Below, piece by piece: positions 1 to 4,089 of a stretch of DNA of 5,280 nucleotides. This stretch comes from Candidatus Zhuqueibacterota bacterium (GTDB lineage Bacteria > SM23-31): the NCBI GenBank assembly GCA_022562855.1, contig JADFON010000168.1:1-5280 (forward strand), given 5' to 3'. How positions within the stretch are numbered: the first letter of the stretch is position 1; every line of letters starts with the position of its first letter. The notes below the pieces were generated by a model. The model was not told where the DNA came from and searched no databases. It saw only the letters and a list, made by a program, of their open reading frames with translations. The translations under genes and the position numbers were made by a program.

Positions 1-1318
1 CAAATTCTTCCAGTATCTTTCCTTCCGGGCTGACGATAGACTTCACAATAAAGGGTTTCATTAACGTACCGCCGTTAGCTACCACCGCATATGCGCTGAC
101 CATCTGCATGGCATTGACCGTCATTTCCTGGCCAATCGCAATCGACGCGAGGGAGTGGGACGTCCACTGGTTAACGGGTCTAAGCAGACCCGAAGATTCA
201 CCATTGAGATCTATCCCCGATTTTGACCCGAAGCCAAAATTCCGGGCAAATTTATAAATGCTCTTTTCGCCGACCATTTTCGCTATTTTATATGTTCCGA
301 TATTGCTGGACTTTACTATAATATCATTAAACGTCATCATTCCATGAGGCTTAGAATCACGAAATACCCTGTTGCCGAGAAGTAATATCCCGTTTTCACA
401 GTAAATTTCATACTCCGGTGATATTATTTTCTTTTCAAGAGCCGCCGCCGCCGTAACAAGTTTAAAAATCGATCCCGGTTCAAAGGTGTCGTTTATACTC
501 CTGTTTTTCCGTAAATGAACGGGGGATGATTGAGGATTATTACTGTCAATGGCTGGAAGCGTCACCATTGCAAGAACAGCGCCCGTCAAAGGATCCATCA
601 TTATTGCCGTCCCGGACAGAGCTTTGTATTCGTTCACAGCTTTTGAAAGTTCTTCAACTACGATAGTCTGGATGTCAAGATCAATAGTTGTTATGATTGT
701 ATTCCCGCTTTCGGGGTTTTGAACAGGATAATTGAAATCCACTTTCCTGTTACCGCGAGCATCGGTTTTTACAATTCTTCTGCCGGGAACTCCTGCGAGA
801 AATGTATCATAACGGTATTCCAGTCCTTCGATTCCTGCGTTATCAATATTTGTAAAACCTGTAAAGGAACCGGTAATGTCACCCTGGGGATAAAAACGCT
901 TGAAGTTTGCTTTGGAATAAACGCCTGCCAGGTCTCTTTGAAGAATTTTTTCGGCTTGCAGAGCAGGCACTTTTCGGTCCAAATATACAAATTTTCTGTC
1001 CTGTCTCAATAACTTCAAATAATCGTCAAAGGATTTGTCCGAGTATTGTGAAAATACTGTGGCAATTTTCCAGGCATCTTTTACACGAGGCGGTTCAGCG
1101 GAAAATTCGTAAAATGCGAGGTCGGTTGCCAGGCTGTTCCCCGACCTGTCAAGAATATCGCCTCTACTCGCCGGTAAGACCTCTTCACGAAAATGCTGGT
1201 TCTTGCCGAGGCGGCTATATTGATCGCTTTTGAAAACTTGTATGGTGAAAACACGGTAGACCAAACTGATCCAAATTATCAGAAAAACAAACCACAGAAA
1301 GTTAAGCCGCTTTTGCAT
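1..1318 (-). CDS. ftsI: Septal peptidoglycan transpeptidase FtsI (PBP3 / PBP2B-type class B penicillin-binding protein), 3' partial
   Basis: The first 439 codons are visible; the rest runs off the left edge. Residues 1-6 (MQKRLN) form a very short cytoplasmic tail, about 7-29 a membrane anchor (FLWFVFLIIWISLVYRVFTIQVF). The dimerisation/pedestal domain begins with RGDILDR (52-58) and includes GIEGLEYRYD (162-171) and TTIDLDIQ (210-217). In the transpeptidase domain the active-site motif SIFK (283-286) supplies the nucleophile Ser283 and Lys286, and SSN (337-339) is the second motif. GQEMTVNAMQMVSAY (396-410) precedes where the third motif, KTG, should follow; that lies outside the window. Family role: crosslinking of septal peptidoglycan in the periplasm together with FtsW. 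The ATG at 1318 is the only reasonable start: the frame is open upstream to a stop at 1463-1465 but contains no ATG, GTG or TTG. The ribosome binding site is weak (GGAA). It is the fourth gene of the operon; murE is the usual next gene in such clusters. Confidence 0.96.
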   Translation of the reverse strand, partial: MQKRLNFLWFVFLIIWISLVYRVFTIQVFKSDQYSRLGKNQHFREEVLPASRGDILDRSGNSLATDLAFYEFSAEPPRVKDAWKIATVFSQYSDKSFDDYLKLLRQDRKFVYLDRKVPALQAEKILQRDLAGVYSKANFKRFYPQGDITGSFTGFTNIDNAGIEGLEYRYDTFLAGVPGRRIVKTDARGNRKVDFNYPVQNPESGNTIITTIDLDIQTIVVEELSKAVNEYKALSGTAIMMDPLTGAVLAMVTLPAIDSNNPQSSPVHLRKNRSINDTFEPGSIFKLVTAAAALEKKIISPEYEIYCENGILLLGNRVFRDSKPHGMMTFNDIIVKSSNIGTYKIAKMVGEKSIYKFARNFGFGSKSGIDLNGESSGLLRPVNQWTSHSLASIAIGQEMTVNAMQMVSAYAVVANGGTLMKPFIVKSIVSPEGKILEEF

Positions 1319-1362
1319 TGAATGTTCCGGTTGTACTTTGTGCTCAGTTAGATATTTTCGAC

Positions 1363-1376
1363 CCCGGGCACCCGGG
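1363..1376. repeat. CCCGGG palindrome pair in the ftsL-ftsI spacer
   Basis: CCCGGG (1363-1368) and CCCGGG (1371-1376) are separated by CA, making a 14-bp near-perfect palindrome just after the ftsL stop. It can fold as a 5-bp GC-only stem with a 4-base loop. No T run follows on the minus strand, so it is not a classic terminator; it could slow a ribosome or RNA polymerase between the two genes. Confidence 0.4.
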
Positions 1377-1379
1377 TTA

Positions 1380-1775
1380 TTACTTGTTCCGTGATAAAAC
1401 TTCGTCCGGTACCGGTAAGATGATTTTCGGTGATTCCGGGAAGTCCATATTAAACTTTGATTTTACTACCGGATAAATGATTTCGTATGTTGTTGCCATT
1501 TCTAATTCACTCTTCTTAAAATTATTATTACTTTGCCGGTCGTATATTTTTTGTTGTAATCCCTGGACATTTCCGGAAATAGCATCAATCTGGATTTGAA
1601 GCCATATTAATAAAATGAATGCTGTACTTACGATTGCGAGAACAAACAATATATTTTTTAGAGAACCACGGTTTTTCAGCGGCAGTTCTTTTGCCTTTAT
1701 GTTTCCGGGTATACCTGTTGAATTTCGCTCTTTCTTTCTACGATAATAAGGAGAACCTGTGGCTTTTGTCTGCAC
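1380..1775 (-). CDS. ftsL: Cell division protein FtsL-like, bitopic membrane protein
   Basis: The product has 131 residues. Residues 1-40 are a basic cytoplasmic tail (YYRRKKER, then several lysines), residues about 41-60 a single membrane segment (NILFVLAIVSTAFILLIWLQ), residues about 60-92 a polar stretch suited to a coiled coil (QIDAISGNVQGLQQKIYDRQ), and the C-terminus has IYPVVKSKFNMDFPESPKIILPVP. That end resembles the KxGMxxP...I.VP tail of FtsL. The sequence of the family is poorly conserved; the call rests on topology, size and position between rsmH and ftsI, where ftsL always sits. Family role: with FtsB and FtsQ it activates the septal synthase FtsW-FtsI. Translation begins at GTG behind a strong GGAGG. 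The cytoplasmic tail is fairly long for an FtsL. ftsI begins 61 bp after its stop. Confidence 0.88.
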   Translation of the reverse strand: MQTKATGSPYYRRKKERNSTGIPGNIKAKELPLKNRGSLKNILFVLAIVSTAFILLIWLQIQIDAISGNVQGLQQKIYDRQSNNNFKKSELEMATTYEIIYPVVKSKFNMDFPESPKIILPVPDEVLSRNK

Positions 1776-1779
1776 TTTT

Positions 1780-1784
1780 CCTCC
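1780..1784 (-). promoter_or_regulatory. Strong Shine-Dalgarno that fixes the GTG start of ftsL
   Basis: On the minus strand GGAGG is followed by AAAA and GTG (1775-1773). This is the best ribosome binding site in the window and decides for the GTG start. The frame stays open upstream to 1859, but that stretch has no ATG, GTG or TTG and runs through the repeat block. Confidence 0.8.
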
Positions 1785-1786
1785 AT

Positions 1787-1847
1787 ACTTCGACGAGCCT
1801 GCGACGAGCTCAGCCGAGGCGCTCAGTCGAGCCGGATCAGCCTCCGG
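1787..1847. repeat. GC-rich compound palindromic repeat between rsmH and ftsL
   Basis: The 143-bp gap between rsmH and ftsL contains a GC-rich block unlike its AT-rich surroundings. CGACGAGC occurs twice with 11-bp spacing (1791-1798, 1802-1809). GCTCAGYCGAG occurs twice with 13-bp spacing (1808-1818, 1821-1831). The block ends with a perfect stem CCGGA-TCAGCC-TCCGG (1832-1847). The left edge, ACTTCGACGAGC, resembles the ACTTCGACAAGCTCAG-type extragenic repeat that I recall from many bacterial genomes. The internal duplications suggest two overlapping copies or local slippage. It ends two bases before the ftsL Shine-Dalgarno, so folding could affect ftsL translation. Confidence 0.65.
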
Positions 1848-1918
1848 TTGGCGATTGATTCATTTTCAGCATCGTGTTCGTTTCGCCGCATTGTTGCCGC
1901 AGCGCGAATCTATTTTTT

Positions 1919-2881
1919 TCAGGAATCTTCCCGGATAATTTCTATTTTTTCAGCCACCCTTAGTTTAGCGCTGCGCGACCTGGGATTTATTATTTTTTCT
2001 TCCGAAGAAGCCCGAACAGGCTTTTTTGTAATAATCTTTGCATCAGGGATTTTCCCGCATTGACACACCGGCACTTGTCTGTGACATATGCAGGGGTCTT
2101 GATGTTTACGATATATGTTTTTCACTATTCTATCCTCAAGAGAATGATAAGATACTACAGCGATTCTTCCGCCAGGCAGCAACAAATCCCAACATATTTC
2201 GAGAAACTTCTCGAGGTTTTCAAGCTCATGATTAACTGCAATTCTCAAAGCCTGAAATATACGCGAAGCAGATTTAACGAAAAATTTTGGCCGCCAGTAT
2301 TTTTTCATTATCGTTACAAGGTCATTCGTCGTTACAATAGTCTGTCTCTGCCGTTCGCGGATTAATATTCTCGCTAACTTTGCAGAGCCTCTTTCCTCAC
2401 CGTATTTAAAAAAAATCTCTTTTAAATCTTTTTCAGAGTATTTAGATACTATATGCGAAACCGAATCCGTCATCCGGTTGTCCATTCGCATATCAAGCGG
2501 ACCGTCTAACCGATGACTGAAACCCCGTTCACCAGTGTCTAACTGTCTCGAAGATAATCCGACATCGAGCACGATCCCGTTAACGGCGGAAATTTTATGG
2601 ATACTGAGAACCTCTTTTATTTCACAAAAATTTGCGCGGTGTATTGACAAACGACCGCGTCGTGTTTCAGGCGACGCCCATTTTTCGGAATATTCTACAG
2701 ATTTTTCGTCCCAGTCGACCGCAATGACCTTTCCGTGCGAATCCAATTTTTTTAGCAGAGCCTTGGTATAACCCCCGTCTCCAAGCGTTCCATCGAAATA
2801 TATTCCGTTTGTATCAGTTACCAGAAAATTTATTATCTCCCGCAGTAAAACCGGAATATGCCCTGACGGTTCACTTTTCAT
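1919..2881 (-). CDS. rsmH: 16S rRNA (cytosine(1402)-N4)-methyltransferase RsmH (MraW)
   Basis: The product is 320 residues, as usual for RsmH (E. coli about 313). It starts MKSEPSGHIPVLLREII, with the family's HxPVLL signature at 8-13. The SAM-binding motif I is DGTLGDGG (30-37), followed by DWDEKSVE (56-63). The family blocks LDVGLSSRQLD (105-115), RGFS..LDGPLDMRMD (119-134), RIFQALRIAVN (207-217), SYHSLEDR (244-251) and NPRSRSAKLR (299-308) are all present. A CxC...CxC cluster (C264, C266, C273, C275) matches the four-cysteine pattern found in many RsmH. Family role: N4-methylation of C1402 in the decoding centre of the small ribosomal subunit, in the cytoplasm. The ATG at 2881 gives the expected N-terminus, but no Shine-Dalgarno is visible; ATG immediately followed by TAA lies 9-14 bases upstream. 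The only oddity in the motifs is Asp at position 35, where GGGG is more common. Confidence 0.97.
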   Translation of the reverse strand: MKSEPSGHIPVLLREIINFLVTDTNGIYFDGTLGDGGYTKALLKKLDSHGKVIAVDWDEKSVEYSEKWASPETRRGRLSIHRANFCEIKEVLSIHKISAVNGIVLDVGLSSRQLDTGERGFSHRLDGPLDMRMDNRMTDSVSHIVSKYSEKDLKEIFFKYGEERGSAKLARILIRERQRQTIVTTNDLVTIMKKYWRPKFFVKSASRIFQALRIAVNHELENLEKFLEICWDLLLPGGRIAVVSYHSLEDRIVKNIYRKHQDPCICHRQVPVCQCGKIPDAKIITKKPVRASSEEKIINPRSRSAKLRVAEKIEIIREDS

Positions 2882-2935
2882 GAAAAAGTTTACATGGAAT
2901 ATAGGTTAAAGCCGACCACTTACTCTCTTTGATAA

Positions 2936-2954
2936 AGCCGTTTATTTCCCGGCT
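2936..2954 (-). other. Small hairpin in the rsmH leader
   Basis: On the minus strand AGCCG (2954-2950), a 9-base loop and CGGCT (2940-2936) form a perfect 5-bp stem followed by TTATC. A second CGGCTTT (2914-2908) further downstream could pair with the same AGCCG, so two mutually exclusive stems are possible before the rsmH start. The T run is too poor for a convincing intrinsic terminator. Apart from this hairpin, I see no clear promoter in the 2882-3049 part of the gap. Confidence 0.3.
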
Positions 2955-3049
2955 AAAAAAAATCCTGCACGAATGAGAACTACATTTTATTTCAAAGTTA
3001 TTATGCTGTTGAGAGCGTTTCATAATTGCCAAAGAATGTCAATATCAAC

Positions 3050-3153
3050 TGTCATACCGAACTTAGCCTGCCTGCCACTACGTGGCCCCTGTTTTTGGGG
3101 TTTCGGCATCTTTGAGCACAAAAACAGACCCTGAAACAAGTTCAGGGAGACGG
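3050..3153. repeat. Intergenic inverted-repeat element between mraZ and rsmH
   Basis: The two ends are inverted versions of one motif. The right arm has a perfect 7-bp hairpin, CCCTGAA-ACAAG-TTCAGGG (3129-3147). The left arm starts GTCATACCGAACTT (3051-3064) and resumes with GTTTCGGCATC (3100-3110); joined, these give CCGAA-CTTGT-TTCGG, the counterpart of the right arm. Outer ends GTCA and GAC also mirror each other. Elements of this type, with CCTGAACTTGTTTCAGG-like arms, are to my recollection common between genes in many environmental bacterial genomes. It probably accounts for much of the unusual distance between mraZ and rsmH and could put hairpins in the operon transcript. No open reading frame of note lies in it. 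Confidence 0.7.
3065..3099. repeat. Second palindromic repeat nested inside the mraZ-rsmH repeat element
   Basis: These 35 bp split the left arm of the surrounding element; taking them out joins CCGAACTT to GTTTCGG and restores a clean hairpin. The segment is itself structured: tandem GCCTGCCTGCC, then the stem GCCAC-TAC-GTGGC (3074-3086), then CCCC facing GGGG (3086-3089 and 3097-3100). CTGTTTTTG (3089-3097) is a perfect inverted copy of CAAAAACAG (3119-3127) in the centre of the host element, so part of it may derive from that element. No target-site duplication is visible. Confidence 0.5.
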
Positions 3154-3224
3154 AAAAATAATAATACAACAATCTTCTATTTTATATCGACCTCAATACG
3201 TCCTGTTTCCTTTTTTAATGAAGG

Positions 3225-3668
3225 CTAATCGAGAGAGATACTTTCAGCGATATCCTCATAACTTTCACCCGGCAGATCAAGATGCTTTTGGTATGTTTCC
3301 GGGTTCCAGATTTCCATCTTGTCCAGGACTCCGATAATCAAAACTTCTTTTTCAATGTTTGCCAATTTGAGTAGTTCTGCGGGAATAGTAATCCGTCCCT
3401 GTTTGTCACACGTGTCTTCCGAAGCGTTCGCTGTGGTCATCCGAAGAAAGCGGCGGTTACGTTCTTTTGTTGTAGACAACCGCCTCAGCTTCTCTTCATA
3501 AATCTTCCACTCATCTATTGGAATAAGTTCAAGACATGAATCGAATCCCCGCTTTACCACAAATGTCTCATTTGCCTCGGGAGCTAAGGCTCTACGAAAT
3601 TTGGCGGGAATATTCAACCTTCCCTTAGCATCTAACGTGTAACGAAATTGACCTTTAAATGATGACAT
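3225..3668 (-). CDS. mraZ: Transcriptional regulator MraZ
   Basis: The protein has 147 residues, normal for the family, and two SpoVT-AbrB-type half domains. The first contains DAKGRLNIPAKFR (13-25) and the second DKQGRITIPAELL (88-100); these D-x-[KQ]-GR-x-x-[IV]-P signatures are the hallmark of MraZ. Family knowledge: MraZ forms ring-shaped oligomers that bind the TGGG repeats in front of its own gene and adjust expression of the dcw cluster. A matching operator lies 68-107 bp upstream. The ATG at 3668 is chosen because the protein then starts MSSFKGQFRYTLDAKGR, typical of MraZ. No good Shine-Dalgarno is visible in front of it, so translation may be weak or may depend on leader structure. 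It is first in the operon, followed by a 343-bp gap before rsmH, much longer than the usual few bases in dcw clusters. Confidence 0.96.
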   Translation of the reverse strand: MSSFKGQFRYTLDAKGRLNIPAKFRRALAPEANETFVVKRGFDSCLELIPIDEWKIYEEKLRRLSTTKERNRRFLRMTTANASEDTCDKQGRITIPAELLKLANIEKEVLIIGVLDKMEIWNPETYQKHLDLPGESYEDIAESISLD

Positions 3669-3735
3669 CGCGCTCTGTAGTTCGAAAAGATTTAACCAGA
3701 TTGATTATCAAATAAAGAGAAAATTATCCCTCTAA

Positions 3736-3775
3736 GAATAAACCCCTTTAACCCACTATTACCCATTTTCCACCA
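3736..3775 (-). promoter_or_regulatory. MraZ operator: 10-bp-phased TGGG repeats
   Basis: Reading the minus strand from 3775 there are four consecutive 10-bp units: TGGTGGAAAA, TGGGTAATAG, TGGGTTAAAG and GGGTTTATTC. The two central units are the best matches. The first (TGGT) and fourth (GGGT) are degenerate. Known MraZ boxes in E. coli and other bacteria are TGGG-type direct repeats recurring every 10 bp between the promoter and mraZ, one per MraZ subunit face. The spacing, the position directly behind the promoter and the downstream mraZ gene all agree. Autorepression by MraZ is inferred from the family. Confidence 0.82.
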
Positions 3776-3786
3776 AAAGTAGTGAA

Positions 3787-3815
3787 ATAGTAAAGCTTTT
3801 TTTGCTAATTGTCAA
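3787..3815 (-). promoter_or_regulatory. Near-consensus sigma70 promoter of the mraZ (dcw) operon
   Basis: On the minus strand TTGACA (3815-3810) is separated by exactly 17 bp from TACTAT (3792-3787). The -35 box is perfect and the -10 box matches the consensus at four of six positions. The predicted start of transcription is around 3780, leaving a leader of roughly 110 nt before the mraZ ATG at 3668. A/T tracts lie just upstream. It is the only strong promoter I see in the window, and the mraZ operator begins a few bases after the predicted start site, as expected for the conserved Pmra arrangement. Confidence 0.85.
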
Positions 3816-3905
3816 GTAAAAAAGTAATTTAACCGGATTTTTTAAATGAGTTTGTTAAGAGCAGGCGATTAGTGTTTGCACCTGATTAATGTAAGGCGAG
3901 TGACA

Positions 3906-3929
3906 TATCAAATTACTTGATAGTATCAA
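3906..3929. repeat. Cluster of three alternating hexamers, TATCAA / TTGATA / TATCAA
   Basis: TATCAA (3906-3911), TTGATA (3917-3922) and TATCAA (3924-3929) sit within 24 bp, so the middle copy can form an inverted repeat with either neighbour (5-bp and 1-bp spacers). It lies about 90 bp upstream of the -35 box of the mraZ promoter. It could be a binding site for a dimeric regulator or simply an AT-rich coincidence; nothing else in the window has the same arrangement. Confidence 0.3.
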
Positions 3930-4027
3930 CATAAAGTAGTGTGTTGTAATACGATACGCTATATTTTGAATAATGAGTGGGAATAAATGAAGCGCGGAAA
4001 CGTTGGTTTAAAACAAAAATGTGGATT

Positions 4028-4041
4028 TTTTTTTGCTAATT
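4028..4041. repeat. Upstream copy of a 14-bp direct repeat shared with the mraZ promoter
   Basis: TTTTTTTGCTAATT at 4028-4041 (within a run of nine T) is repeated exactly at 3797-3810. Both copies are followed by CAAG, directly here and after GT in the downstream copy. In the downstream copy this sequence makes up most of the spacer and part of the -35 box of the mraZ promoter. The upstream copy reads TTGAAT on the minus strand where the -35 would be, and lacks a good -10, so it looks like a partial promoter duplication and not an active promoter. Confidence 0.45.
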
Positions 4042-4060
4042 CAAGAAAGTATTAATAATG

Positions 4061-4083
4061 AAAATTTTTTGAGTAATTCTCAA
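4061..4083 (-). terminator. Weak hairpin just after hemW, possible terminator
   Basis: Reading on the minus strand, seven bases after the hemW stop codon, TTGAG-AATTA-CTCAA forms a 5-bp stem. It is followed by a run of A and then only four T. The stem is short, AT-rich and lacks a good U tract, so termination here is doubtful. It is the only hairpin close behind the hemW stop, and the strong promoter for mraZ further on suggests that transcription does end somewhere in this gap. Confidence 0.25.
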
Positions 4084-4089
4084 TTCAGG

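Larger units (their letters stand above)
3816..4060. other. Gene-free AT-rich stretch between hemW and the mraZ promoter
   Basis: No credible coding region, tRNA or other RNA gene is visible on either strand. The stretch is AT-rich. It holds a second copy of the promoter-spacer motif (4028-4041), a cluster of alternating TATCAA/TTGATA hexamers (3906-3929), and one modest stem, CAGGCG facing CACCTG with one wobble pair, around 3863-3885. The part next to the -35 box (about 3818-3850) is rich in A and T tracts and could act as an UP element for the mraZ promoter, which is inference. Confidence 0.5.

Noticed and set aside
719-1012. Plus-strand open frame of 97 codons opposite ftsI
   Set aside because: It lies entirely antisense to a well-conserved penicillin-binding protein, has no recognisable motif and no ribosome site; a shadow frame.
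1823-1891. 22-codon minus-strand ORF between rsmH and ftsL
   Set aside because: It has no Shine-Dalgarno, ends inside the repeat block, is not in frame with ftsL and has no recognisable feature.
2060-2365. Plus-strand open frame of 101 codons opposite rsmH
   Set aside because: Antisense to conserved RsmH motifs with no domain features; overlaps other equally meaningless plus-strand frames.
3001-3050. Possible promoter for rsmH around the TTGATATTGACA sequence on the minus strand
   Set aside because: No -10 box of reasonable quality lies at 16-18 bp from either hexamer (TTATGA is a poor match).
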